This document shows positions 7,792 to 16,785 of a stretch of 64,000 bases of DNA, piece by piece (within the stretch, counting starts at the first letter, position 1; every line of letters begins with the position of its first letter). Source of the DNA: Verrucomicrobiaceae bacterium (GTDB lineage: Bacteria; Verrucomicrobiota; Verrucomicrobiia; Verrucomicrobiales; Verrucomicrobiaceae); the NCBI GenBank assembly GCA_019694165.1, contig JAIBCL010000015.1:62001-126000 (forward strand). The letters are read 5' to 3'. The notes under the pieces were generated by a model. The model was not told the DNA's origin, searched no databases, and saw only the letters and a program-made list of their open reading frames with translations. Made by a program: the position numbers and the translations under genes.

Positions 7792-10700
7792 ATGATCGTT
7801 CACTACGATGCGGACGCTTTCTACGCCTCCGTGGAGCAGGCGGCTGACAAGAAGCTGCGAGGGAGGGCTGTGGCGGTAGGCGGCGAGCGGCGCGGGATCA
7901 TTGCTTCTGCCAGCTACGAGGCCCGGCGCATGGGCATCTACACACCGATGCCAACGGCAAAGGCGCGCAAGCTGTGCCCCAGCCTCATTGTGTTGCCGTG
8001 TGACTTCGACCTCTACGAGCGGTTCTCGCGGCTGATGTTCTCGTATGCCTACGACTTCACGCCACTCGTTGAGCACACATCGATAGATGAATGCTATCTC
8101 GATTTGCACGGTGCGAGGCAAACGCGCGCGAGCGATGCAGCGGCGAAGATGCAGAGCGCCATCGCGCAGAGCTTGAAGCTTTCCGTCTCCGTCGGCGTGG
8201 GGAGCAACAAACTGGTTTCACACATCGCGAGCAAGCTGCGCAAACCGCATTGCTTCATCGAAGTCTCGCCCGGCCATGAACAAGGGTTTCTCTGGCCGTT
8301 GGAAAATAAATGGCTGCCCTCAGTAGGGCCGCAGCTCGCCGCGACACTGAACACGGCGGGGTTGCGAACGGTTCGTCACATAGCCGGAACACCGGTGGAG
8401 GAACTTGCTTTGCTCGTGGGCAAACAAGCTCCCGTATTGCACGGCTATGCGATGGGATGTGATCCTCGTCCGGTTGTGTGCGAGGCACCCGAAGCCAAGA
8501 GCTACGGCGAGCAGGAAACCTTCAATGCTAACACCACCGACGAGACTTTCATTCTTGCCCGTTTGCGCACGATGGCTGACTCGCTCATGCGACGGGTCAG
8601 GGCAGACGGCAAGAGCATTCGCGGCGTGACGTTGCGTCTGCGCTACAACGACATGGACGAGGTGCAACGCTCCGCCACGCTGGAGGAACCGACGGCATTG
8701 GAAGGTGATGTTTATCCACTGCTGTCCGGCCTGCTCAAACGAGCGTGGGAGCGGCGCGTGAGCGTGCGCCTCATCGGCCTGCGGTTCACCAAGGTTTACG
8801 AAGCCAGCCTCCTCTCATGGCTGCCGCTGGAGCCTGCGGACATGGCACGATCACAATGGCAAAAGCTGGCCTGTGTCGTCGATGCGCTTCGGCACGAACG
8901 CCTCAGCATCATGCGCGGACATGATCTCTGGTTGAAGATGAATGGTGATGTCGGGCGCGAGCAACTGCCGAAACCTCAGCCTTTGGCAAAAGCCACGGCT
9001 CCTGCGACGAACCGCGTATTGCGTGAGCGGCCATCAAGCGGGCAAATCATCGTTCGCACGCCAGCGGACTGCCGCGCGGTGCCTGCGTTGAATGTGCGGA
9101 GCTGCTACAGTTTCCTCGATTCCGCGCTGACCATTCCCACCATCATCGAAGCGGCGGCAGCGCACGACGTTCCCGCCGTTGCCATCACCGATCCGGGATT
9201 GTATGCGGCGGTGCCATTCTTCCAGGCAGCCAGCGCGGCGGGCATCAAACCCATCGTCGGCGCGGAGCTGCGCTGCGGGAAGCAACGCCATCTCGTCTAT
9301 GCACAGAACACAAAAGGCTATCAAAACCTTTGCCGTCTGCTCTCAAACGACATCACGCCTGCTGTGTTGAACGACTGCCGTGAAGGAATCCTCTTCGCGT
9401 CTGCCGACAGTGAAAGCGTGGCACTGCCTGAAATCCGCTACCGCGACGCGAACGACCGGCAGTTCTTCGCGGTGTTGCAGAGCATGAAGACGCTCACCCT
9501 GCTGAACGAGCGCCACCCCGAGAAACGACGCGGGGACTTCGCCTTCCACGCCCCTGCCGAGTGGGGCCGTCGCTTCACACTGCAAGCCATGCAGGCAGCG
9601 AGGGAGATCGCGGAGCAATGCGAGTTCACCTTTGATTTCAAGACACTGCGGTTTCCTCGCTACACACCGCGCGATGGCAGCACGCCAGCCAGCATGTTGC
9701 AACGTCTCGCTCAAGACGGCTTGCGGTGGCGCTACGGGGCCAAAGCCGCGCAGCACGACGAGCAGTTGCGTGAGGAACTGTCGATCATCGGTGAGGTGGG
9801 ATACGACGATTATTTCCTGACGGTCTGGGATATGCTGCAAGAATGCCGCGCGCAGGGCATCGGCTGGATTACTCGCGGCAGTGCGGCTGACTCTTTGGTG
9901 TGCTACGCGCTGGGCATCAGCAACGTGTGTCCGACCCGCTTCGAGCTGTATTTCCGGCGCTTTCTCAACCGGGACCGAATGGCGCTGCAAAAGCTGCCGG
10001 ACATCGACATCGACTTCGCGCATGATCGCAAGGACGACGTGGTGAAGCTGCTCCTCGCACGGCACGGGCCGGAGCACGCGGCCATCGTGGGCGGGTTCAA
10101 CACGTTTCAGGCACGCGCAGCCGTGGCCGACGTGGCAAAAGTGCTGGGCGTGGCAGAAAATCAAATTCGCCGCGTGACGGAACACCTGGCGTGGACGAAC
10201 GCGAAGCACGCGGCTGAAGCCGTCGCACATTCGCAGGAATGTTCGGACCAGCCTTGGCAGGAGGAACCCATACGCACCGCCGTGCTGATGGCAGGACGGC
10301 TCGATGGCTTCCCCCGCTACGCGAAAATGCATCCCTGCGGCGTCGTTCTCTCTCGCGATCCGATCCGCGATCATTCACCGACGTTCATCAGCGCGAAGGG
10401 ATGGCCGACCACACATTTCGACATGGACGCCGTGGAAGCCGTGGGCCTCATCAAGCTCGACATCCTGGCGCAGGGTGGTCTCGCGGTTCTTCGAGATGCG
10501 CAAGCCACGCTGCGAAGCCAAGACCGCCATGTGAACCTTGATGCGTTGGAAGTCGGCGGAGTCGGAGGCACCGAACTCCCGCCACGCGAGGCGAATGTCG
10601 CGCCTTGGGGTGACGATGGCGTGTGGCAGATGATCGCCAGCGGCAACGGACGAGGCGTTCATCACATCGAAAGCCCGGCGATGACCAGCCTCTCCTGCAT

Positions 10701-12039
10701 GGCTGGCGTGCGGGACATTGATTGTCTGGTCGCCATCGTTTCGGTGATCCGTCCTGGAGCAGCGAATGGTTTGAAGAAGGCGCAATTCGCGAGACGGGCG
10801 CAAGGACTGGAGCCAGTGACCTACACTCACGAAAGCCTCGCTGGCGTGTTACGCTCCACCTTTGGCGTGGTGGCATACGAGGAACACATTCTGCAAATCT
10901 GTGAAGCCTTCGCGAGCTTGCCTGCGGGCCGTGCCGATGTGCTCCGCCGCGCGCTGGTGAAACTGGACTCGCGCAAGGTGGAAGAACTTCACGGGGAGTT
11001 TATCACCGCCGCTCGTGCTCGTGGTCATGATGAAAAAGCCATCGCCGATGTTTGGGAACTGGTGGCTGGCTTCCAGGGTTATGCATTCTGCCGCGCGCAC
11101 AGCACGGCCTACGCTGTCGAGGCTTATCAAGGTGCTTACATGAAGCATTATCACCCGGCGGAGTTCCTGGCTGCCGTGCTCACGAACGGCAAAGGGTTTT
11201 ACTCGCCGCTGGTTTACACGCTGGAGTGCCGCCGTCTGGGCATTGGCTTCCTTCTTCCGAGCGTGAACATCGCAGGCGATGCATTCAGGGTGGAGCGATC
11301 CGACGCAGTGCATGGCACGCCTGCGGCGTCATTGGGCAAAGCCATTCGTGTGCCGCTGCGCTATGCCAGAGACTTGAGCGATGCCACACTGAAACGATGG
11401 CGTCGTGAGTTGGCGCGACAGCCTTTCGTCAGCGTTCGGGACTTTTGCGAGCGGGTGCATCCCGACGGCCCCGAGGCGCTGAATCTCATCCGATGCGGCG
11501 CGTTCGATGGTTTTGGATCTTCACGAACCGCACACTTCTGGCACTGTCTGCACAGCATTCACGACGACGCGACCAGCGGGGAGTGGCTGTTCCGCAACGG
11601 CGATGAAGACACCCTGCGCGCGTCCTTCCGTGAGGAACCGGATTTGCAGCAACGCCTGAACGATGAAGCGGAACTGCTGGGCTTCACGGTGTCAGCCCAC
11701 CATCTCGACCGTTTCCCCGATGTCGCGTGGCACACGTATTGCCCGATTGCCGAGTTGCATCGCTACCACAACCAGCGCGTTGTGGTTGCTGGACTCATCA
11801 TCGTCAGCCGTTCGCACTTTCAGGAGAACGGCCAGCCCATGAAATTCATCTCCATCTGCGACCGCACGGGCATCGTGGAATGCGAAATCTTCGCCGCCGC
11901 CTATCGCTCCTTCGGCCTCGCGACTGTGCGCTATCCAGTGGTGCAAGTGACGGCAGAAGTGAAACCGTTCGATAACGGGAGGGGATTCACACTTGATGTG
12001 CAACGGGTGGAAATGGCAAGGAAGGGGCTTCGCAAATGA
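7792..12039 (+). CDS. Fusion of Y-family DNA polymerase and DnaE2-type DNA polymerase III alpha
   Basis: This 1415-residue protein carries two replicative-type polymerases in one chain. Residues 1-380 are a full DinB/UmuC-like polymerase: DADAFYASVE with Asp6 and Asp8, steric-gate Tyr11, SIDECYLD with Asp99-Glu100, and GVGSNKLVSHIASK. After a linker (about 385-425, Pro/Ala/Lys-rich) comes a DnaE2-like C-family polymerase: a PHP domain from about 430, the palm with GSAADSLVCYALGI and PDIDIDF at 736-742, the third Asp in IKLDILAQ (Asp890), and an OB fold from about 1324 to the end. Both sets of catalytic acids are intact. The PHP domain has lost its metal ligands: NVRS replaces HxHS near 434 and TDPG replaces TDHG near 468, so proofreading there is unlikely. 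It lies 6 nt after the UmuD-like gene, under the LexA box. It should act in mutagenic lesion bypass, replacing the usual ImuB/DnaE2 or UmuC partners. Confidence 0.93.
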   Translation: MIVHYDADAFYASVEQAADKKLRGRAVAVGGERRGIIASASYEARRMGIYTPMPTAKARKLCPSLIVLPCDFDLYERFSRLMFSYAYDFTPLVEHTSIDECYLDLHGARQTRASDAAAKMQSAIAQSLKLSVSVGVGSNKLVSHIASKLRKPHCFIEVSPGHEQGFLWPLENKWLPSVGPQLAATLNTAGLRTVRHIAGTPVEELALLVGKQAPVLHGYAMGCDPRPVVCEAPEAKSYGEQETFNANTTDETFILARLRTMADSLMRRVRADGKSIRGVTLRLRYNDMDEVQRSATLEEPTALEGDVYPLLSGLLKRAWERRVSVRLIGLRFTKVYEASLLSWLPLEPADMARSQWQKLACVVDALRHERLSIMRGHDLWLKMNGDVGREQLPKPQPLAKATAPATNRVLRERPSSGQIIVRTPADCRAVPALNVRSCYSFLDSALTIPTIIEAAAAHDVPAVAITDPGLYAAVPFFQAASAAGIKPIVGAELRCGKQRHLVYAQNTKGYQNLCRLLSNDITPAVLNDCREGILFASADSESVALPEIRYRDANDRQFFAVLQSMKTLTLLNERHPEKRRGDFAFHAPAEWGRRFTLQAMQAAREIAEQCEFTFDFKTLRFPRYTPRDGSTPASMLQRLAQDGLRWRYGAKAAQHDEQLREELSIIGEVGYDDYFLTVWDMLQECRAQGIGWITRGSAADSLVCYALGISNVCPTRFELYFRRFLNRDRMALQKLPDIDIDFAHDRKDDVVKLLLARHGPEHAAIVGGFNTFQARAAVADVAKVLGVAENQIRRVTEHLAWTNAKHAAEAVAHSQECSDQPWQEEPIRTAVLMAGRLDGFPRYAKMHPCGVVLSRDPIRDHSPTFISAKGWPTTHFDMDAVEAVGLIKLDILAQGGLAVLRDAQATLRSQDRHVNLDALEVGGVGGTELPPREANVAPWGDDGVWQMIASGNGRGVHHIESPAMTSLSCMAGVRDIDCLVAIVSVIRPGAANGLKKAQFARRAQGLEPVTYTHESLAGVLRSTFGVVAYEEHILQICEAFASLPAGRADVLRRALVKLDSRKVEELHGEFITAARARGHDEKAIADVWELVAGFQGYAFCRAHSTAYAVEAYQGAYMKHYHPAEFLAAVLTNGKGFYSPLVYTLECRRLGIGFLLPSVNIAGDAFRVERSDAVHGTPAASLGKAIRVPLRYARDLSDATLKRWRRELARQPFVSVRDFCERVHPDGPEALNLIRCGAFDGFGSSRTAHFWHCLHSIHDDATSGEWLFRNGDEDTLRASFREEPDLQQRLNDEAELLGFTVSAHHLDRFPDVAWHTYCPIAELHRYHNQRVVVAGLIIVSRSHFQENGQPMKFISICDRTGIVECEIFAAAYRSFGLATVRYPVVQVTAEVKPFDNGRGFTLDVQRVEMARKGLRK

Positions 12040-12069
12040 TCATGGAGCAGAGGTCAGTGTCACCTGCAT

Positions 12070-12297
12070 TCAACCCTCAAACCACCGCTTCACAGACTCC
12101 GGGCTGAATCGGACGAGGTGACCCAGCTTGCGGTAAGGCAGGCCCTGTTCGCGAAGCGTGGTCACATGCCGCACGCTGCATCGAGCGTAGTTGGCCACAT
12201 CGTCGATGGTCCACAAGGTCGTGGAGGACGATGATTCGCCAGCGGTGTTGAGGTACGAGAGCGAAGTGAGAGAAGCAGTAGATTTTTGGTCTTCCAT
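12070..12297 (-). CDS. Excisionase-like helix-turn-helix DNA-binding protein
   Basis: This 75-residue protein has a polar, Ser/Thr-rich N-terminus of about 27 residues and a MerR/excisionase-type winged helix from WTIDDVANYARCSVRHV to SPESVKRWF. This is the HTH_17 pattern (a helix-turn-helix pair, a Leu-Pro turn, a small wing with LVRF, then a final helix) found in Xis and AlpA proteins and in regulators of integrated elements. It is convergent with the polymerase fusion, whose stop is 30 nt away. No integrase is next to it, so it may be a leftover of a mobile element that carried part of the block to its left. A stand-alone transcription regulator is the other possibility. Confidence 0.75.
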   Translation of the reverse strand: MEDQKSTASLTSLSYLNTAGESSSSTTLWTIDDVANYARCSVRHVTTLREQGLPYRKLGHLVRFSPESVKRWFEG

Positions 12298-12711
12298 GCC
12301 ATGGGTGGTTTGTCAAAACCGGTCACTGCCGATGGCCGCCTGCACCTTCGGCGACGTGCAGTTCGTTGCGCAACGAAGACCGGCATGACAACGCATGACG
12401 CAACCGGCGCACCTCTGGCATCGCACCTCCTTTTGCACCCGTTCATTTTCGCAACCGATTGCCATTCCGATGGACCTCCTGACCGCAAGATTTTTGATCT
12501 GTGATGCGCCTGCGAATTGCGCCTTCGGATTCGTGAACCGCCCGCACCCTCGGACACCTTCGAGGTTTCTTGAAGGCGGATTTTGGTGTGGCATGACAGA
12601 TTATGACACCAAACAAACCGACTCCCGCCGATCCTCGCCAAACCGAGAAAATCCTGAGCTGCGCAGAGCTGCAAACTCCCTTCGAGAGCGGCAAATCCAT
12701 GCAGGAAACTG
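12298..12711. other. Stretch without a recognisable gene
   Basis: I see no convincing gene in these 414 bases. Open frames on both strands translate to sequence without domain character. Composition is mixed, with some AT-rich patches near 12430-12540, unlike the flanking genes. No tRNA, attachment site or terminator is evident. It separates the accessory block on the left from the three-gene cluster on the right. Confidence 0.5.
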
Positions 12712-12816
12712 TTGGCCAAAGTCCCACTCAAAATCGAGCGCGAGGTCACGAATCAAGCGACCGAGAACTGGGAGGACGTTTATCAGAAGCTCGCCGGTCT
12801 CACCATCAAGTCATAA
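12712..12816 (+). CDS. Possible 34-residue small protein or C-terminal gene remnant
   Basis: A short frame starting at TTG 12712, with AGGA six bases upstream, ends at TAA 12814-12816, five bases before the next gene. The peptide is protein-like: MAKVPLKIEREVTN, then QATENWEDVYQKLAGLTI, then a Lys-Ser end. Charged and aromatic residues alternate as in a folded helix. Upstream codons in this frame are open only to about 12655 and look non-coding. It could be a small protein co-expressed with the next gene or the surviving tail of a deleted gene. I have no family to offer. Confidence 0.3.
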   Translation: MAKVPLKIEREVTNQATENWEDVYQKLAGLTIKS

Positions 12817-12821
12817 CGCCC

Positions 12822-14615
12822 ATGCCAGACCAAGACCACATCACCCCGGAAGAAGCCGCCGAGCTGCTCGGCATCAGCGTACAGTCCAGCGCTCCGCAAG
12901 TCGAGCGCGCCTATGCGGAAAAGCTCGAAGGTCTGGAGAAAAAGGTCGCGCAGGCGGCCACGGCGGCGTTGAAGAACAAATACCGTCTCGCCGTGGATCG
13001 CTTGAAGCTGGCGCGCGATGTGTTGTCGAAGGCCGATGACGGCGGTGATCTGCCGTCGCTCGAAGTGACCCACCATGAACCCTCCGCGCCTGCGGCGGCC
13101 GCCACACCGGCTCCTGCGCCCGCCCCCGATCCGGCGCCTGCGGTCAAAGCGGAGCCGGCGGCCGCACCGGCCGCCGCGTCGAAGGCAACCCCGTCCGCAC
13201 CCGGCAAGAAATCGCCGCTGATGAAGATCGTCGCCGGCGTCGTCGCCCTGGGCGTGGTCGGTGGCGGCGCGGTGATGTTGTTGAAGCCGCCGGCCACCGC
13301 TGTGTATGCCGGCGATTATCGCAAACGCATCGCTTTCGACACCACCATTTTCGACTACTCGGTCAGCGTCGCGAAGGACGGCAAGATCACCGGCTTCAAT
13401 CAAGTCGCCGACAAGAGTGATCCTCCCATCACCATCACCGGCGCGTTGGATGCCGCGGGCGTGATCACCGCCAGCGGCTCGGACAAATCCGTGTTCGGCG
13501 GCACGGTCAAAGGCGACGTGATGGAGCTGGAGGAGAAGTTTCCGTCGAAGAAGTCCGTGTTTTACACGCTGGGCAAGGGCACGGAACTGCCAGCCGCCGC
13601 GCCGCAGGCGAAGTTTGCCGGCGACTACCAGGAGCGGTCGTTGAAAAAAGGGGACACTTTCTACTCCTATGACATGAAAGTGAGCGAGAGCGGCGCCCTT
13701 ACAGGCACCGCCACCGACGAGTCGGACGGCAAGGGCTGGACGATCACCGGCCGAGTCGGTACGAAGGGCAAGATCACCGCCACGGGGCCGGGCACCAGGG
13801 TAACCCAGTACAGCGGCACGGTGGAAGGGGATGTGATGCATTTGACCGAAAAGTTCACCGGGGTGGGTGACCCTCATACCTACGACCTGCCCAAAGGCAC
13901 CAAACCCAAGGCCGCGATCCGGCCGAAGTCCGCGCCCGTCGCCGCCACCACACCGTCACGATCAGCGATCACCACGCCAGCGCCCGCATCGCGCCCCGCC
14001 GCATCATCGTTCGCGGGCGACTATCGCCGCCGCATAACCTTCCCCACCACCGTTTTCGATTACTCCATCACCGTCGCCCCCGACGGCACACTCACTGGCA
14101 CCAACGTCAAAGCCGACCACAGCACCGAACCCTCCGCCATCACCGGCAAGGTCGATGCCCAGGGCAACATCCAGGCGACCGACAAATTCAAGAGCGTATT
14201 CACCGGCAGCATCACGGGCGATGAATTGAAACTCAAAGAGACCTTGGCCGACGGCAAGTCCGTCAATTACTCGCTCGGCAAAGGAGTGTCGCTGCCCAAG
14301 GACTATCCGCAGGCCGCATTTGAAGGCATCTACCAGAACTCGAGCCTCCAAGACTCGCAGAAACGAACATTGGTTTATACTCTCAGCCTGGGGGCGAGGG
14401 GCGAGGTAAGCGGCAGCTTCTCGCCAGTGGGCAGCGAGGAACACACCGAGATCAACGGCAGGGTCAGCGTGGTCGGCAAGGTCGCCGCGAAGGCGGAGGA
14501 CAAGCCCGGCGGAGGGCAAAGTTACGAAGGGAAAGTCGAGAACGGGATCCTCACGCTCGAGATGACGCAGAAAGGCGGGAGCAAAATCACCATGGAATTC
14601 AAGAAGAGAAAATAA
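12822..14615 (+). CDS. Membrane protein with J-like N-terminal domain and four beta-sheet repeats
   Basis: I do not recognise a named family. With the start at 12822 (MPDQDHITPEEA) the protein has 597 residues. Residues 5-75 form helices in a J-domain-like pattern (EEAAELLGI, then long charged helices) but without the HPD motif. A Pro/Ala linker follows (about 85-127), then one membrane helix (IVAGVVALGVVGGGAVMLL), then four repeats of about 100 residues starting near 163, 267, 399 and 501. Each repeat opens with a (A/E)G-D/I-Y pair and contains a Tyr/Asp strand, an ITG(R/K/A) turn, a (F/Y)xGx(I/V) strand and a final LGKG. A 50-residue Pro/Ser/Thr linker separates repeats 2 and 3. Topology suggests a cytoplasmic J-like part and an exported beta part. 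It heads a three-gene cluster; the next start is 49 nt away. Confidence 0.8.
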   Translation: MPDQDHITPEEAAELLGISVQSSAPQVERAYAEKLEGLEKKVAQAATAALKNKYRLAVDRLKLARDVLSKADDGGDLPSLEVTHHEPSAPAAAATPAPAPAPDPAPAVKAEPAAAPAAASKATPSAPGKKSPLMKIVAGVVALGVVGGGAVMLLKPPATAVYAGDYRKRIAFDTTIFDYSVSVAKDGKITGFNQVADKSDPPITITGALDAAGVITASGSDKSVFGGTVKGDVMELEEKFPSKKSVFYTLGKGTELPAAAPQAKFAGDYQERSLKKGDTFYSYDMKVSESGALTGTATDESDGKGWTITGRVGTKGKITATGPGTRVTQYSGTVEGDVMHLTEKFTGVGDPHTYDLPKGTKPKAAIRPKSAPVAATTPSRSAITTPAPASRPAASSFAGDYRRRITFPTTVFDYSITVAPDGTLTGTNVKADHSTEPSAITGKVDAQGNIQATDKFKSVFTGSITGDELKLKETLADGKSVNYSLGKGVSLPKDYPQAAFEGIYQNSSLQDSQKRTLVYTLSLGARGEVSGSFSPVGSEEHTEINGRVSVVGKVAAKAEDKPGGGQSYEGKVENGILTLEMTQKGGSKITMEFKKRK

Positions 14616-14664
14616 GTGACCCGCTGGAGTCGCGCCGTCTCAACCACCAGCCTCCCTCACGCCC

Positions 14665-16728
14665 ATGCAATTCAATCAAGACATCAAGGACCGCGTCACC
14701 AAACTCGCGGCGCAGGGCCACGACATCGCGTCCCGCCAGGAAGCGGGGATGAGCGAGACGCCGCTGAGCGATTTGTTCAATGGATTCCGCGGCGGCAAGC
14801 GCATGGCACCCGTGGAGATCGCGGTTGTCGGATTGGACGCCAACAGCGTCCCCTTGCTCCTGTCATCGGTGCTCGGACAGGACTATCCCTTGTGCCGGGT
14901 GGTCATCCCGGATCGTCTCGGTTACGCCGAGATTCATCTGCGCGAGCACGGCTTCATCTTTGAAAACGCCGGCGAGCGCCAGGAGTTCGATCAAGCCTCG
15001 GGCCTGCTGCAGGCCATCGAGCAATCGCGCGCCAGCGGCGAAGCGCAGTCCTCGCTTTGGAGCGATCCGGTGCGACTCTCCATGCAGGCTCCCGCAGGCC
15101 GCAGCGGTGTCATCCTGCTCATCCCGGACAGCCTGAGCAGCCTCACGAACAAACCCGCGCTGCTCTCCGTTCTCGCCACGCGCGCCGGATTTCTCGTCAT
15201 CGCCGGACGCTCCGATCATCAGCTCAACAAGGACGACAAGCTCACGCTCACGAACCTGCTCGAAAACATGGGCGGTCTGCAATGCGTCGTCACCGATGAA
15301 GCGTCCGTGTCGGCCGATGCGCGCGCGAAGATCAGCTGGCTCACCTGGCCGAAGTCCGGTCACGTCGTGCCCACGCATTTCCTGGCGAGCCCAGGCGAAT
15401 CGCCGTTCCTGCCCTTCCTCGACAGCTCCAGCCCGCAGGCCGCCTTCAAGGATTATCTCAGCGCGCAGCGCACCGTGAACCAGATGGAGGAGACCCTCGG
15501 CCTGCTCGATGAATCCATCCAGGCCGAGCAGGATCAGCTCGCCGGCCGCTTGCGCCTGGTGGATTCAGGCGCGACGGGCGGCATGTCCGTGAGCATGGGC
15601 GGCGATTCCGAGACGCGGCAGCTCGGTGAAGACCAGCGTGCGCGCATCCAGGAAGATTTGGAGACGATCAAAAAGAACCGTGAGGACGCGGCGAAGCGCA
15701 GCCTCCTGGTCGGCGGCGATTTTTATCAACGCCTGACCGACATCGCGAACTCGCTGCAAGTCGAGGACATCCAGCAGGATCCCAAGGACGCCGTCGTGAA
15801 GCTGAGTTTGTCCGATGCAAAGCTGGAGGATGTCACAAGCAGACTGCAGCAGGAAACGAAGCAGGTCGTCATGACCGATCTCGCGGTGATTGAAGAGACG
15901 GTCGGCGCGACGAAGGAAGAAGCCGAGGCGCAGCTCGCAAAATTGTCCGGCGTGAGCACGCGCATGCATTTGGAGCCGGTGGACCGCAACGCTTGGTGGG
16001 ATGCCGTCGTGTCGGCCGCGCGCCCGGAAATCAAGTATCGCAGCGAGATGGCCGCCACCACGCTGGCGAAGCGTTTCTCCGAGGCGCGCGGCGGCCTCTC
16101 GATGGTGATGGTTGCCGCCGGGATGCTCACCGGCCTGCAAGCCTTTGTGGATCCAAAGACGCTCGCCTCGATCAAGACGATGATCTATGGGTCGATGATT
16201 CCAGTGCTGGTGATCGGCCTGCTGTGGACCTTCGTCTCGGTGAAGAAGAAGAACCGCATGACGCTGGAGAAAGAGCTGGAGCGCCTGCGTGAAGGCGTGC
16301 TGGCGGAACTGCGCAAGGTGGCCGGCGAGCTGCTGCGCGCGCAGGGGGCGCAGATCTCCACGCATCTCGGCAAGGTCGGCAAGCAATTGAACACCCAGGC
16401 CGGCGACGTGTTGAAGAAGCACGAAGCGCAGACACGCGGAGCCAAAGACGAAGAGCAGCGCAAGGCGAAGGAGCGCAATCGCGGCATCGAGCAACGCAGC
16501 CGCGAGAAAACGCAGATGCGCAGTGAAATCGGCCGTTTGCAAAGCTCGCTGGCCGACATCCGGCGCATGCTCGCGGATTGGAACCGCGCGCTGAACGCCC
16601 CGCCTGGGCCCGCAGGCGGACTGCCCGGCTTTGGTATGCCGAGCTACGGCGCACCCGGCTACAGCGCGCCTGCGTTCGTCCCCACCGTCGCCCCTTCGCC
16701 CTCGCGCGTGTTCCCGCCTGGCGCTTAG
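14665..16728 (+). CDS. Dynamin-like membrane protein lacking a P-loop
   Basis: This 687-residue protein resembles bacterial dynamin-like proteins in layout, but I infer this from pattern only. Residues 50-245 look like a GTPase-type alpha/beta core (VEIAVVGLDANSVPLLLSSV, GVILLIPDSL, FLVIAGRSDH), yet the P-loop Gly-Lys-Ser/Thr is absent, so nucleotide binding is doubtful. Residues 270-460 are long charged helices. Two membrane segments lie near 475-525 (SMVMVAAGMLTGLQAF and GSMIPVLVIGLLWTF). A strongly charged coiled coil follows (535-650), and the tail is Gly/Pro/Tyr-rich and disordered. Its neighbours are a J-like membrane protein 49 nt upstream and a heptad-repeat protein 57 nt downstream, so the three likely work together at the membrane. 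An unrelated coiled-coil membrane protein is the alternative. Confidence 0.75.
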   Translation: MQFNQDIKDRVTKLAAQGHDIASRQEAGMSETPLSDLFNGFRGGKRMAPVEIAVVGLDANSVPLLLSSVLGQDYPLCRVVIPDRLGYAEIHLREHGFIFENAGERQEFDQASGLLQAIEQSRASGEAQSSLWSDPVRLSMQAPAGRSGVILLIPDSLSSLTNKPALLSVLATRAGFLVIAGRSDHQLNKDDKLTLTNLLENMGGLQCVVTDEASVSADARAKISWLTWPKSGHVVPTHFLASPGESPFLPFLDSSSPQAAFKDYLSAQRTVNQMEETLGLLDESIQAEQDQLAGRLRLVDSGATGGMSVSMGGDSETRQLGEDQRARIQEDLETIKKNREDAAKRSLLVGGDFYQRLTDIANSLQVEDIQQDPKDAVVKLSLSDAKLEDVTSRLQQETKQVVMTDLAVIEETVGATKEEAEAQLAKLSGVSTRMHLEPVDRNAWWDAVVSAARPEIKYRSEMAATTLAKRFSEARGGLSMVMVAAGMLTGLQAFVDPKTLASIKTMIYGSMIPVLVIGLLWTFVSVKKKNRMTLEKELERLREGVLAELRKVAGELLRAQGAQISTHLGKVGKQLNTQAGDVLKKHEAQTRGAKDEEQRKAKERNRGIEQRSREKTQMRSEIGRLQSSLADIRRMLADWNRALNAPPGPAGGLPGFGMPSYGAPGYSAPAFVPTVAPSPSRVFPPGA

Positions 16729-16785
16729 CGAGGGTGCCCCGCAGTCACCAATCTCATCAAACAACGCTCGACCCAGCCCAACACC

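Noticed and set aside
12603..12821. N-terminal extension of the J-like membrane protein gene
   Set aside because: The added 73 residues look non-coding and a better protein-like frame overlaps them; ATG 12822 is a natural start.
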